Origin: Asterionellopsis glacialis
Lineage: Eukaryota > Bacillariophyta > Plagiogrammaphyceae > Rhaphoneidales > Asterionellopsidaceae
Length of the DNA stretch: 64,000 nucleotides
Direction: 5' to 3'
Assembly (NCBI GenBank): GCA_014885115.2
Contig: WKLE02005021.1
Location: 1-64,000 of the forward strand
The notes beneath the pieces were generated by a model. It did no database searches. It was not told the origin of the DNA and saw nothing but the letters and a program-made list of their open reading frames with translations. Made by a program: the position numbers and the translations under genes. The stretch's first letter is position 1, and every line of letters begins with the position of its first letter. Positions 21,468-32,862 of this stretch are shown here, in pieces.

Positions 21468-23586
21468 TTATTGCTTATTCTTCCATGATTTCGGAAATAA
21501 GTCATCTGGAAACATTATTGTGTGCCGGAAGGCATTTTTCAAATGCCAATCTGTGCTATTAGCCTTATCCAATAGTTGAATACCTTTGCCTACAGGAACA
21601 TTCTTCACTGTCACGTTTTGTCCTGCATCCAACTCTAACAACACATTATAGGTTGCACCATTATCAAATCCATTCCGTTCCAAGACATGACACTTGACAC
21701 GTTTGGAACCCGGCCGCATTGCATCAATCCATTCAAAGTTTCCACTTGGTCCGCGATAGCTTTCGATACACATTGTATGAAGATTAGAAGGATATGGATT
21801 CTTCTCGAGTTCTTGTAAAGTCCGCAATTCCGATTCTGTCCACATGGATGAATGTACATAACTTCCAGCATCTGTGGGTGGTTTCCAATTCTTCACATGA
21901 TCATTCCAAGCCTGTTCCCATTCTTCTCCATAATCCATAAAAATCTCTTCACCTTCCTGAATATCTCGTAATGCCACATAATCTAAACTCAATCCAATTT
22001 TATCATGTGTATGTTTAAGAAATTCTAAATCTTTCGAAAGCCATTCTGGATTGTGTGCAATCAACTCCTTATCTGGCCATACAACATGAACATTAGCGCG
22101 CTCTTTGTCATGGTTAATATAATTTACACCTGCACCGTATGGAGTGAGAAGCAAAGTGGAATCTCGGTGTCCAAAGCTATAATTAATAACAAGGTCTTCT
22201 AATTCATATACGTGTCCATTGCTATCGTTGTATTGTATGTTGAGAAGCTGGCGATTATCAGCCATATGAATAAGAGGAGAGTATCCAACTACAGTACCCT
22301 TTGGCAAAGTCCGATAAGCAAAGGCTCCCATACCAGCCTGTGGAATTGTAGACTTTCCGGGTTGAATGTGATCTTGACATTTCCCATTCTCCTGCAACCA
22401 AGTAATATCTCGACGTCCAGAATCACGGATGAAATCTCGTGAAACACTTTTGAATGATGCTTGCAATGGTGATTCAGACTCGGTTGCCTCTTCAGACTCT
22501 GTTGTTGTATCGGATGGTGTCAAACTTTCAAATCGTTCAGAAACTTCACCCCACGAAGCTTGAGGGAGAGCTTTCAATATTTTAGAATCATATGGAAAGT
22601 CCTTGATTGTAAAATACCATAATCCTTCCTTAATTTCATTTGGGATATCATCATTCTCATCCATCCATTCCTTAACATCTGCAACAAATTCATCAGCTGC
22701 ATCAAGATTGTCATTCAAGGTAATTATTGCATCTGGTAGCCATGGGATCCATTCTTCACCATAGCCAGCAAACAATTCACCACCAGCAGGGATCTGTTGT
22801 CGAGCTGTTGTTTTAGACCCATGATAGGGAGTAAAGGCACCAGCCGCAGGATGTTTTCGCCGAGATACACCTACCAAATCATAGGTACTCCCATGTGTGG
22901 AATGTATATTATGCATATCCAACATGGAATTAATAGTACACCCCACTCCAGGTACAAATATTGGACCGGGATTCTTTAAATCAGTATCAGAGCGACTTTC
23001 AATATCTGCAACATCACCATTCCATATATACCTATCCCATAACATACCATCAGGATTCTTACCGTGTGTATCCCATTCTCGAAATAATAGAGGAATTGCA
23101 ATTTCTGGAAAGTTGACAATATCTCTAGGTTTCAAGTCAATACCAGTATATATACCTGTTATTTTTTTTAAATACGTTGATGAAGAAATGGAAAAAAAAT
23201 ATGATTTGAGCTGCTGCTAGAAGTAAGTAAGTAATTGGTTCTCTTGGGAATCATTGACAAAATTTGTTATAAAAATAAACGTATCAAGAAAAACTCTGGT
23301 GAATTACAGGAGGAAACCCACAACCTCGTGTGTTCGATACAAAGTCCATAAATTGCAAAGGATCAATCCGATACCTACCTAAGTTAGCTGCTCCTACTGT
23401 GGAAGGTGCCATATATACACCACATTCTACTGGTTGCTTTTCGATGCATACGGATTCTTTTTCTGCGTGAGATGACGATGATGTTGTACATTCTTGCTCG
23501 TGTGTTGTGGCACCAATAATTATTGAAAACACAGTGACTACGCACAAGGTGCGTATAACATTGGAAGTAGCAAAGAAGACCATCAT
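21468..23586 (-). CDS. Signal-peptide protein with two SET-like domains
   Basis: Exons 23586-23379 and 23155-21468 with a 223-bp intron give about 631 aa. The join reads STVGAANLG|IYTGIDLKPRDIV, so the intron splits the start of the first SET domain. SET 1 includes GCTINSMLD, then QQIPAGGELFAGYGEEW. SET 2 includes QAGMGAFAYRTLPKGTVVGYSP, GAGVNYINHDKERANVHVVW (the NH motif) and DIQEGEEIFMDYGEEW. Both end with a GEE..DYGEEW-like motif. The protein starts with a hydrophobic leader (MMVFFATSNVIRTLCVVTVFSIIIGATT), so it is expected in the secretory pathway rather than the nucleus. The leader lacks an obvious AF plastid motif. Substrate unknown; a histone target is unlikely if the leader works. Confidence 0.82.
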
Positions 23587-24641
23587 TGGAATTTTCCTAA
23601 TTTGGATAGTGCAACACTAAATGACATCAGTTATGCTTGTCAACAACAGCACCAAGATATCAGATAGATAATGATAACAGCAAAAATAGAAGTAACTAGA
23701 CTACCTGGTACATATTTGTTGAGAAGTCAGGTACCGTATGACTTGTGACAAAGAAAAAAGCACTGCCTGGTACGGTACCAGGTACATCATGTCTCCATCC
23801 GATCCCATACTGTATTTTTCCTACGTTGTCCTATGTAGACTGCCGGATTGCAGAACACAGAATAAACCCAACAGGAGAAAAAAAGGGACAGCCCAAAAAG
23901 CACCGACTGTCAGGGAAGTAGTCAGACAAGCTGACTTACAAGCAAAATTTTCAGTTTCCTTGCCGTTCGCTTTTACTATTTTTGATGTGTCATTTCTACT
24001 GGCTTTTTTGTTTGGCGATTCCATGCAGGCTCGGTGGGGAAGCATTGTTTTCTAAATATATTGTTGCAACTTTAGCTCAAACCTGGGTACATAGGACACA
24101 GACTGTACCTTTGAAAGGAATTGGTATCCCGCTACTGTCAGAAGAGTATGAAGTATTCTTCTATGTAGGTAGGACTAAATGTTGTGGCACCTTTTAATGA
24201 TGCCCATCCTGTCAACAAGAGTCAGCACTATCAGTTTCAAGAGCAAATCATTGAATTATTGGCGCACCCCCTGGGCGTGTTACTGTGAATAACGTTCACC
24301 TCTCGTTCTTGTCCCGTATTTAATTATAAATACCTGTATTTCTTTTCTTTTGAGTCCTACCGTGAAGCATTAACACGTTCCAAAAATCCGACCCCTCCGT
24401 TAGCAACCCATCAAGTCGTTGTTATCGTTGCTGGGTTTGTCATATAGCTCTAGTTAGCATCCACGATCGAATTTGGACGTGAACATCCTGCAACCTTTCT
24501 TGGAGAGAACATTCTGAGTTTTTAATCAACAACGCATTTTCGTCTGTTCTTGTTTCGTATATATAAAAAGGTTTCACAACACAGTGTGTTGTCAACAAAG
24601 AGGCACTTGCTACATTGTAAATAGTAACGCAGCAAGCCACC
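23587..24641. other. 1-kb divergent intergenic region
   Basis: No gene recognised. Palindromic CCTGGTACGGTACCAGGTAC lies at 23767-23786. The last 100 bp contain a TATA-like element, listed separately. Plus-strand ORFs at 23738 and 23982 show no family features. Confidence 0.45.
24558..24570 (+). promoter_or_regulatory. TATA-like element upstream of ABHD17-like gene
   Basis: TATATATAAAAAG lies 72-84 bp upstream of the ATG at 24642. With initiation about 30 bp downstream, the 5' UTR would be about 45 bp. This is sequence resemblance only. Confidence 0.35.
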
Positions 24642-25505
24642 ATGGATTCCATTGTCAACATGATTCTCTTCAAACCTCCAGAATCATTCCCATATGCATT
24701 CGATGAGGAGGTCATTCGACTCAAAACAGATAGAGGCAATCGTATTGGAGCACTTCATATTCAACGACCAGGGGCTACGTTGACTGTATTGTTCTCTCAT
24801 GGGAATGCCGAAGACTTGACAACCTCTTATGGATGGATCAAGAAATTGTCACGTGCCCTCAATGTGAATGTAATTTCATACGATTATGCTGGTTACGGTG
24901 AAAGTACTGGAACACCCCATGAAAAGAATTGTTATGCTGATATTGATGCTGTGTATCGGTACCTTGTGAATAATCAAAACGTTGCACCAGAAAAAATTGT
25001 GTTATATGGACGGTCATTGGGCTCAGGACCGTCATGCTATCTGGGAGCTAAAACTTCTGAGGCAGGACGACCTGTTGCTGGTGTCATATTACATTCTCCC
25101 TTTACATCTGTGTACCGTGTTGTAGTTGATTTTGGGTTTAGTGGATGGGGTGATAAATTCTGTAACATTGATCGAGTAAGAAAATTCCGTTGTCCTGCAT
25201 TCATTGTACATGGCCGCGATGACACGGTTGTTCCATTTGAACATGGACCAGCACTGTACGATGCCATTCCTAAGAATTACAGAGCCAATCCCTTTTGGGT
25301 TAGTAATATGGGGCACAACAGTCCAGGATTTCACATTGAACTTGTTCTCTTTGATCGTATGAAACACTTTTTGAATGATTGTGTAACGGCAAAGAAAGAA
25401 AGGAAACTAGAAGACTTAACCGCAACTGCTCGTGAAGAAAAAATGGATTTTTCCAACATTTTAGACCCATGCCAAGTTTGTGCAGTTGTTGATGGTAGCA
25501 GATAA
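24642..25505 (+). CDS. ABHD17-like alpha/beta hydrolase (serine hydrolase)
   Basis: 287 aa, single exon. The ATG has a good eukaryotic context (CCACCATGG). Motifs in order are LFSHGNAEDL (oxyanion loop), VISYDYAGYGESTGTP, the nucleophile elbow YGRSLGSGPS, then VHGRDDTVVPFEHG with the catalytic Asp and NMGHNSPGF with the His. This pattern, especially HGNAEDL and GRSLGSGP, is that of ABHD17/FAM108 hydrolases, which remove palmitate from membrane proteins in animals. The animal Cys-rich palmitoylated N-terminus is absent; the N-terminus is short (MDSIVNMILFKPPESFP), as in plant and protist members. Substrate is inferred. Confidence 0.9.
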   Translation: MDSIVNMILFKPPESFPYAFDEEVIRLKTDRGNRIGALHIQRPGATLTVLFSHGNAEDLTTSYGWIKKLSRALNVNVISYDYAGYGESTGTPHEKNCYADIDAVYRYLVNNQNVAPEKIVLYGRSLGSGPSCYLGAKTSEAGRPVAGVILHSPFTSVYRVVVDFGFSGWGDKFCNIDRVRKFRCPAFIVHGRDDTVVPFEHGPALYDAIPKNYRANPFWVSNMGHNSPGFHIELVLFDRMKHFLNDCVTAKKERKLEDLTATAREEKMDFSNILDPCQVCAVVDGSR

Positions 25506-25825
25506 GATTTGAGACGGGAAAAAAAGAAACACGATACAAGACACTGTCTACACAAAAACAGATTTCTCCTACTGTCTAACTAACCAAGTAACTACACGTT
25601 ACTCACTCGAGTAGTGTTGTTGCAATTGCCAAAATAGCGGTGGAGTTGCGATTCCAAAATGAACGGGTTACATGCCAGAGCGCATTAATGGCACTTCCTG
25701 ACGCATAATATAATAATTGTTTACATAGCTTTTCATTTAGTTTTTAAAAAGAAATTCGTAAAAAGCAAATTTCTATAAGTTTGCTCAGTAAGTACCAGGA
25801 CCTGCTTGGTTCGTTAGGCAAACCA
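25506..25825. other. Convergent intergenic spacer
   Basis: Spacer between the hydrolase and ZIP transporter 3' ends. No gene or repeat was recognised. Confidence 0.4.
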
Positions 25826-27211
25826 TCACGCCAAATACCATTCCGTCAAGCTCATAATGAGAAAGCCACTAACAAGACCGAACTCGAAGACTGCGGTATC
25901 TTTGTCTGAAGATATCTGCCGTTTGGCTTCTGGGAAGAGTTCACGCAATGCTACAGTTACCATAATGCCTGCCACAAAGGCAAGGACATTCCCCATCGTA
26001 TTAGTATTGTCTACAGCGGCGGCATTACCATTGTCTAGGAGTCGGAGTGTCATTAAGGCTCCCACTGGTTCGGCCAATCCCGAAAGACTCGCCAATACAA
26101 AGGCTAACCAGGGTTGGTTTGGTCGAGCAGCAAGACATGGGACTGCAATAGATATACCCTCCGGAATATTGTGAACCATGATTCCTATTGTAACAGCCAG
26201 ACCAAGCTTGTCGGATTCCATAGCTGAGGCTGCTACAGCCAAGCCTTCTGGGAAATTATGAAAAAGCAAGGAAATAAAGAGTAACATGGCAACACGCCAA
26301 GCACGTTGCTGATCAACTGTTTCAAGATCACCTCCAGCGGTCCAATGCGACGATGATATTGCAAATGGCAACTTGAACGTATCGTGATTATTATTTTTTG
26401 ATGATACAGTTACAATGGGAGCTGTAGGAAATGTTGCTATTGCTTCCCCCGTGCTTGATAATGAAGACGGAGTCACTGCCCCGTCCTGACTAATGGAATG
26501 ACTGGAAATACTGATTGGGTCAGCAGAATCGTCTCTTACTGTCGTTGGTTGAAATTTCAATAGTTCGTCTGGTTCAGGAAATGCAAACCAGGATAATGTA
26601 AAGTAGACTAAACATCCTAATCCAAGTGATAAACACCTTTGCCCGAATTCTGCAGATTGAACAGATATTAGGTTAGTGCCTGATGCATCTAACAAACTTT
26701 CTGGAATGATAGATATGAGACTCACAGTCACCATAACACTTCCAGCCAATGCCAAGGAATAACACATCATTTCTGAGCTAATAGGTCTTTTCCCCTTCTC
26801 ATCTTGTGGGACAAGGAAGACAATTGCAGCACCAATGCATGTCGATGCACCAGCAATACCTGACAAGTACAATGGTGACAGACCTTCCAACGGCAACAGC
26901 GATGCGTGTAAAGCTTGATTTGAACGACGATGCAGCGATGATGTTATAGAGAAATTCTTTCTCGGGGTTGGTATTGGAATGACTTTTCGGAGTGAATTAC
27001 CATGAGATTTATTTCTTCCGTCGAATATAGATGAGAGACTATTTGAAGCAAACCGTGTTGGTCTATCAGTGTGCGGTTCACCTGTGATAAAATTAAAGGC
27101 TGTGCCATAATTTAATCGCGCTGTAGATGCCACTGCGCATTGGGATAGCATTGACATAGTTGTCATTACACCCATCATGCAACAGTAACTTAAATTTCCC
27201 ATTTTCTTCAT
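25826..27211 (-). CDS. ZIP-family divalent metal transporter
   Basis: 461 aa, single exon. The two metal-site helices are diagnostic: LLFHNFPEGLAVAAS (TM4) and IMVHNIPEGISIAVP (TM5). At least seven hydrophobic segments are visible, starting with LSPLYLSGIAGASTCIGAAIVFLV. A long variable Ser/Thr loop at about 230-310 stands in place of the usual His-rich loop and has few His. The N-terminus has a hydrophobic leader (MKKMGNLSYCCMMGVMTTMSMLSQCAVAS) and a 100-residue Ser-rich extension. The HNFPEG/HNIPEG pair is of the ZupT/GufA/ZIP11 type, importing Zn2+ or related ions into the cytosol. Membrane location (plasma, vacuole or plastid) cannot be decided. Confidence 0.92.
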   Translation of the reverse strand: MKKMGNLSYCCMMGVMTTMSMLSQCAVASTARLNYGTAFNFITGEPHTDRPTRFASNSLSSIFDGRNKSHGNSLRKVIPIPTPRKNFSITSSLHRRSNQALHASLLPLEGLSPLYLSGIAGASTCIGAAIVFLVPQDEKGKRPISSEMMCYSLALAGSVMVTVSLISIIPESLLDASGTNLISVQSAEFGQRCLSLGLGCLVYFTLSWFAFPEPDELLKFQPTTVRDDSADPISISSHSISQDGAVTPSSLSSTGEAIATFPTAPIVTVSSKNNNHDTFKLPFAISSSHWTAGGDLETVDQQRAWRVAMLLFISLLFHNFPEGLAVAASAMESDKLGLAVTIGIMVHNIPEGISIAVPCLAARPNQPWLAFVLASLSGLAEPVGALMTLRLLDNGNAAAVDNTNTMGNVLAFVAGIMVTVALRELFPEAKRQISSDKDTAVFEFGLVSGFLIMSLTEWYLA

Positions 27212-27656
27212 AATTCCAATTCAAATCAAGCAACTTTTTAAAAACACAAAATGCTCTTTAGACTGTGGATTTTTATCTCCCGTTGTCGCGAGCTGCAAGA
27301 TTATGTTTCAATGCTGCTCCTTGTGATCGCAAAGTAAACGGCGACCACCAGTCCTTGCGGCAGCAAAAACAACAAAACGCAAAAGAAATTATTGGATTCT
27401 TTTTTCCTTTTTTTGTGTGTGTGATTGGGGGGTTCTGATCGGTGGATATCTCCATTTAATACATCATGGTATACGGTTTATGTAGATATATGTGTTCATG
27501 AGACAGTTTTGATTTTCTGGGAAAATTTTGTTGGAGCCATCAGTTTTCTTCATGGCGAAGTCCATCAGTAATTCTAATTCAATTTGCTTCGAAGATAAAA
27601 AGGTCATGACTGAAGTGAGAGGGGGTACTTGTTCTATGAATTTATTGATTTAAAAA
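27212..27656. other. Divergent intergenic region
   Basis: Promoter region between the ZIP and SET/MYND genes. No gene or clear element recognised. Confidence 0.4.
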
Positions 27657-29666
27657 ATGTCTTCGGAGAAGGATGATGATTCAGATTCTGAAAACGAGGG
27701 TTTTCAATTGTTATTTGGGGGCAGTGTAACTGTGTGTGACCTGCGGACAACATCAGCATGGGATGAACCTGCCGAAGATAGTGATGCGGATACTGCTTCC
27801 AACAGATTGAATAACAATAGAACTGACAAGATGAGTAAATCCACCAAAGAAGAAGGGTTAGTCTCTGAGGCTACTTCTACAAGAGGTACGCAAATAACAC
27901 GTCAACTCTATGAGAAACAAAATTCAAGGTCCGAATGCATTTTTGAAAATGCATTTCACTACACATCAGATGGAAGACCAGTCCGACCTCCTGTTGCGAT
28001 TGTTGATCTGGTAAGTTTGGTGCTGATACATTTTTCGTATTTTGACCAAAGATTATGTGTCTAAAGGATTGGTCTATTTTAATTGCCCCTGTATGATTTA
28101 ATAAAAAGTCATCAATAAACAATCGTGGGAATTCTCTGGTGGCAACTAGATTAATTCGCAAAGGTGAAGTAATTTATACAGAAAGGGCTGTTGAGGCTAC
28201 GCAAATGCCGCAAAATTGCTACAAATGTTCACAAAAGTGTAATGATGGACCTGCTGCCAAGAGCATGGCTTTTTCCTGGTCATCACCTCGTTGTTATGAT
28301 GTTCGGGCTTGTCAACATTGCTTTCGCTCGATGGAACCAGCCTCGTCATTATCAACTCATGCAGGAGCTAATGCAGAAGAAAGTGATATCCATGGTAAGG
28401 AATCGCTGCCATCCATTCCAATGCCGCATCTCTGGCCAGTTCGAGAATATGGTGATGGGGAATCTGGTGGTGAGACTAGTCCTATTGGTCACATAGTAGA
28501 TCGATATGGGCGAGTATTGTGTCCGAAATGTGGCTCTCTTTTCTGCTCAGTTGCTTGTAAATTGGCGCATAAGAATTGCATGGGAAGCTGTTGTAAATGT
28601 ATGTCGTCTGTACAGGAGACAATACATGCCTTATTCTGTAGTAACACAAGTTTTGCTGTCAACAAAGACATGCCCCTGAATGAGGACAAGATTGATGAAG
28701 CGGTGGGAGATCAATGCGTTACTATTCAACCTGCTGTTGTGCTAGCTGCCCGCATGTTCTGTTCCGAGATCAATCGCCACCGCACTAGTATGCAAAATGA
28801 TGTACAAGTCAGTAATGCAGAGGACGACAACAGCCCCTTTTACGGTATTTGTGGGGATCCTGAGGACATCAAACCTCTTGAACTAGGTGCTACACACAAA
28901 AATACTGAATCGTCTAATATATCATATACATTGGAACCGGCTTATTTGGCATTATGTGAACACCTTACATTGACTTGTCCAGAAATCGAGATATTCTCAT
29001 TACGTTTTTTTGAGCGGCTAGCCGCTGTAGCTGCAAGGAATGGGTTTTCTATTGCAACAAAATCTCCTTTTCAATCATATTATCCAGCGCTTATACGATC
29101 AGTAGGAGGGAGAGGAACAACTGGGCATCGCCAAGCGACGGAAGAGGTTGCACGTGCTCTTGGATCAACTGATGGTGTCTTGAATAGAAATATGGATAGA
29201 GAAGTTGCTGATCAGGTGAGCATAACTAACCTTTTTTCATTTCCTACATTTCTAATTCGGGCCATCTCTCATGTCTGGATTTTGCTTGCAAAATGCGTTT
29301 GAAGTGCACTGCCAAGTTGGTTGCTCTATTCAAGCTTACAGCAAGAATCAATCATTCTTGTGTCCCATGTGCAGAAGTTCGAGGGCAGGAGTTTGTTGAC
29401 TGTCACATCGATTTAGTGGCAAAAGATGATATTCAGCCTGGTAAGTCTACCATCTAGTTTTTATTTCGATTTTGAATACTTTCTCTCCAACATCTAAAAA
29501 CAAAATCTTTTCAACCTATTTTGAAGGGCAAGAGATTTCAATTAGTTACATCAACGTTGGCCGTACAGCTGGCCGTGTTAATGATCGAAATCGAAGAATC
29601 CGGGAGCTACGCGCTCGCTATTTATTCACATGTGATTGTCCCCGGTGTACAAACGAGGGAAGTTAA
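27657..29666 (+). CDS. SET-domain protein with MYND-like zinc region (SMYD-type)
   Basis: Four exons are read: 27657-28010, 28109-29215, 29305-29440 and 29527-29666, about 578 aa. The third exon start is uncertain: AG at 29316 would also keep frame. The SET N-part (NSLVATRLIRKGEVIYTERA) follows the first splice. A Cys-rich insert with CPKCGSLFCSVACKLAHKNC resembles a MYND-type finger. After a long insert, the catalytic part gives LTARINHSCVPC, DIQPGQEISISYINVG and the post-SET RARYLFTCDCPRC. This split-SET/MYND order is that of SMYD lysine methyltransferases. The NHSC motif and the Tyr of ISYIN are present, so activity is plausible. The first 118 residues are acidic and disordered. Confidence 0.82.
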
Positions 29667-29801
29667 AAAGAAGTATCAATACTGTATCGTGTAATTCTAC
29701 ATTTATAATGAACTATGTCTATGTTCTACTCTATTTCCATTAGTGTGCCGTCTGTAGATAGAGAGTCGTTTTACTTCGTGCTTTGAATCCCTGTTCCCGA
29801 T

Positions 29802-30800
29802 TTATTCCAAGGCACCTTCTTCGAGTACATTGATCATGGAAAATACCTTTCCTTCGTCCTCAGTATGAAGCTTTTTCGCCAAAAACTTAACAGCATCTGC
29901 AGTTCCCTCGGCGTAAACAGTTCTTCCTGCAACATTGTGTTGTAATTGAAAATGTACAGATCCATCGGGACTAGTGAGTTCATATGTGTGGAATGCATGA
30001 CCCTTCATGGCATTTTCTGGGACACCAAAGGCAATAGCTTCGTCATCATCGCGGATCATTTTAATGTCATCGTATGTAAAATCATCGTCACTGAGTTTCT
30101 TAATCGAATCGATGACCGCCTTGGCAGTACCTGATGTGTCAGCCTTCGTCTTTTGATGACTCTCCGTCACCTCCAGCTTGTACCCAGCAAAAGATGAAGG
30201 AAATTTAGCAGCCAAATCTTCCAAAGCAGACTGCAATGCAACGATTTGCTTTCCCATGTTGGGTGCAATGACAGCGAAATGTTTGGCTCCCTCGACGTCT
30301 GCCATGAGCTGGTCTCTGTCACCTCCAGTAGTACCCATGACAAAAGGCAATTTGTTTTTGACGTAAAAATTTGCATTTGAATTAACAGCAGAGGGGTGTG
30401 TGTAGTCAATGCATAAAACATTCTTCTCTCCACAACTGCTTTTGAGTCCCTCAATGGCTGATTCGATTTCATCTCTTTCATTAGCTGGAATGAGACGGAC
30501 ATCAGAAGATTTGCCTGTGACATCATCGATGACCGTAATCGTCGACGGTTCAATATCCGGTCCAGTCATAGCGACTGGCGAAAGTTTAAGGCCTTTACGT
30601 AGACAGGCTTCTGCAGCTGCAGTGGCCATTGGTCCAGGCATCCCATTTACCATGACATGAACATCATCATAATTCACTGACGAGGAACTCATCTGCAACG
30701 TGGATACAATGGAATTTTTGGTATGCAAAGCTGGAATGAAAGCACCAGCGAATGCTACATTGGCTGTGATGAAAAGAAAGGAGACGCGAGATAACATCAT
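29802..30800 (-). CDS. dapB: Plastid 4-hydroxy-tetrahydrodipicolinate reductase
   Basis: 332 aa, single exon. The N-terminus is a signal peptide (SRVSFLFITANVAFA) followed by GAFIPALHTK, matching the diatom plastid motif, so the mature enzyme starts near residue 19. The mature part has the DapB pattern: VMVNGMPGPMATA (dinucleotide binding), CIDYTHPSAV, PFVMGTTGGDRDQL, FAVIAPNMGKQIVA and the active-site EVTESHQKTKADTSGTAKA with catalytic His and Lys. It reduces the DapA product in plastid lysine biosynthesis using NAD(P)H. Spacing and the short GKVFSMINVLE end fit the plant/algal form. It is divergent from the TPI gene. Confidence 0.94.
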   Translation of the reverse strand: MMLSRVSFLFITANVAFAGAFIPALHTKNSIVSTLQMSSSSVNYDDVHVMVNGMPGPMATAAAEACLRKGLKLSPVAMTGPDIEPSTITVIDDVTGKSSDVRLIPANERDEIESAIEGLKSSCGEKNVLCIDYTHPSAVNSNANFYVKNKLPFVMGTTGGDRDQLMADVEGAKHFAVIAPNMGKQIVALQSALEDLAAKFPSSFAGYKLEVTESHQKTKADTSGTAKAVIDSIKKLSDDDFTYDDIKMIRDDDEAIAFGVPENAMKGHAFHTYELTSPDGSVHFQLQHNVAGRTVYAEGTADAVKFLAKKLHTEDEGKVFSMINVLEEGALE

Positions 30801-31408
30801 TGCTTTTGTTGAAAATATGACTCTTCGAAGCTGTGTCTGTAAGTTTTGTAAGAGGACCTCTTGGTGCTTCGTGAAGGAACGTTCTCATAAGAACCGAACT
30901 GCTGGATCTTTTGATTTTTCAAGCTTCTCAAAAATCTGATAGATTCAAATTTTGGGCGGTCTTCGAATAGGTTCTGGGCGTTTCGTGATAGATCTACAGA
31001 TCCTCTAGAGAAACCCTATCTGAGGAGAAAGTGGGATTCCTGCATATCTTTTCTTGGAAGGACTAGTACGTCACGTACGTCAGTCAATAGGAATTCACCG
31101 ATCAGTTTTACATTCCGGCATTTGTCTAGCATAAAATCTTCGACACGTTAGCGATTTATTCCTACTGCTGTGTACGTAGGTCCTACCTTGGGTATCTGGA
31201 AAAAAGAACCACCGACATCGCATCAGAGCCATCAGAGCGCCAACTCACTGTGAACTGCTACTCCTCTATGTATCTGTTGGCCGATCCTGAAAAACAAACG
31301 GTAGTACATACGAATTACATCAGAGATCTCTGCATATCCTTAACCCAGGCATTTAATTCGAAAGTTCTACCTCTGTACACCACAACACAACAAATACAAT
31401 ATAAGACA
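30801..31408. promoter_or_regulatory. Divergent promoter of plastid DapB and TPI genes
   Basis: A 608-bp spacer between two genes for plastid enzymes. It contains GGACTAGTACGTCACGTACGTCAGTC at about 31061-31084, an ACGTCA/TGACGT-type bZIP-like cluster. Co-regulation is possible but not shown. Confidence 0.4.
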
Positions 31409-32391
31409 ATGAAGATCGCCGCTCTTTCCCTCCTCTCTGTTCTTGGTTCGGCTTCTGCCTTTGCCCCCTCATTTGGTGTGCCCCGTGCTTCCACTGGGCT
31501 TGATATGGCTAGAAAACCTTTCATCTCTGGAAACTGGAAGCTCAACCCTCAGACTCGCGAGGAAGCTGTCACTCTTGCTGGTGACATTGCCGCTGCTGTG
31601 GGACCAGACACTCCCGATGCTGATATTGCTCTTTTCGTCCCATATGTTTTCATCGAGGCCGCTATGGGATCCGTTGGTGAAAAGCTTCAGATTGGTGCCG
31701 AGGTAAGTCTTTGCTTGGTTTTTCCGTTATTTTGTGAGATGAGCTGTTCTGTAAATGTGCATGTTTTTGACTCAGGAAGTCTCTTTCTTTTTTTCATGAA
31801 TCTGATATCTTCGCTGATTCTTAGGGAGTCTGCCCGCAAATCAATGGAGCTTTCACTGGTGCTGTATCTGCCTCCATGCTCCAATCTATTGGAGTCCAAT
31901 GGGCACTTGCAGGTCACTCCGAACGTCGTGTTCTCTTCGGTGAAACTGACGAATACATTAATGGGCAGTGCTTAAAGCTTATGGAACTTGGTATGAGTGT
32001 CATGCTCTGTATTGGAGAAAGTGAATCTGAATACGAACAAAATTTGGCTGGAGCTGTCTGTGCCGTTCAACTCAAGAAGGGTCTTGCTGGAATTAGCAAG
32101 GAGGACATGTCCCGAGTTGCTATTGCTTACGAACCCGTATGGGCCATCGGCACCGGAAAGGTTGCTACTCCTGAGACTGCTCAGAGTGTTCATGCCACTT
32201 GCAGATCCATCATCGCTGAAATGTATGACCAAGAAACCGCCGATGCTGTCCGTATCTTGTACGGAGGAAGCGTTACCCCTGAGTCTGTTGACGAACTCAT
32301 GTCACAACCTGATATTGACGGTGCCCTTGTTGGTGGCGCCTCCCTTGACAGCACGAAGTTTTCCCGTATCATCAACTTCCAGTCTAGTTAA
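31409..32391 (+). CDS. TPI: Plastid-targeted triosephosphate isomerase
   Basis: Exons 31409-31702 and 31825-32391, with a 122-bp intron, give 286 aa. The leader MKIAALSLLSVLGSASAFAPS is a textbook diatom plastid presequence, with cleavage before FAP. Active-site elements are complete: GNWKLNP (Lys), LAGHSERR (His), AYEPVWAIGTGK (Glu and loop 6) and LYGGSV. It interconverts dihydroxyacetone phosphate and glyceraldehyde 3-phosphate, here in the plastid Calvin cycle and glycolysis. The upstream in-frame start at 31250 is disregarded because it would hide the leader. Confidence 0.97.
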
Positions 32392-32789
32392 ATTTTAATT
32401 TTACGATTTTAACTTCATTTCAACTTTGTTTGGATGTTTTTATTTGCTGCATGTCGGATGTTCCTATAATAGATGTCTTTTGAAGCTCATGTTCTCGTGA
32501 AAAAATGAATCGCCTTGTAAAATAGCCGGATGTTGTACGTTGTTTAGAAATTCATTGTTCAAAGCAAATAGTTACTGTATATATTACGTTGCAATTGAGA
32601 ACGATAACTTGGATCTTACCAAAAAAATGTGGTAAATGATATCATACGAGCGAGGCGCAAGTTCTGGTCCTGTGTCCTAGTCCTCTATTTACCAAAGTTC
32701 AAGGGAGCACAGATCATTAGCCTGAAGAAAAATCTATGGTCACAGAGCTGATTCCAATAAAATCATGGTGGCGCATTCGCAAAAAGCGA
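32392..32789. other. Intergenic between TPI and tRNA-Ala
   Basis: 3' UTR of TPI and a short spacer. No gene seen. The T5 run at 32781-32785 (read on the minus strand) is the Pol III terminator of the tRNA gene. Confidence 0.5.
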
Positions 32790-32862
32790 TGGAGGAGGCC
32801 AGAATCGAACTGACGACCTCGTGCATGCTAAGCACGCGCTCTACCAACTGAGCTACACCCCC
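32790..32862 (-). tRNA. tRNA-Ala (anticodon AGC)
   Basis: On the minus strand a 73-nt cloverleaf can be folded: acceptor GGGGGTG, D-arm GCTCAGTTGGTAGAGC, anticodon arm with TTAGCAT (anticodon AGC), T-arm GTCAGTTCGATTCTGGC and discriminator A. The G3:U70 pair, the identity element of tRNA-Ala, is present. One U-U mismatch falls in the acceptor stem at pair 6:67. No intron and no encoded CCA. A T5 Pol III terminator follows directly. Confidence 0.95.

Noticed and set aside
31250..31408. Upstream in-frame start of TPI
   Set aside because: It would bury the perfect signal peptide and SASAFAP plastid motif that starts at 31409.
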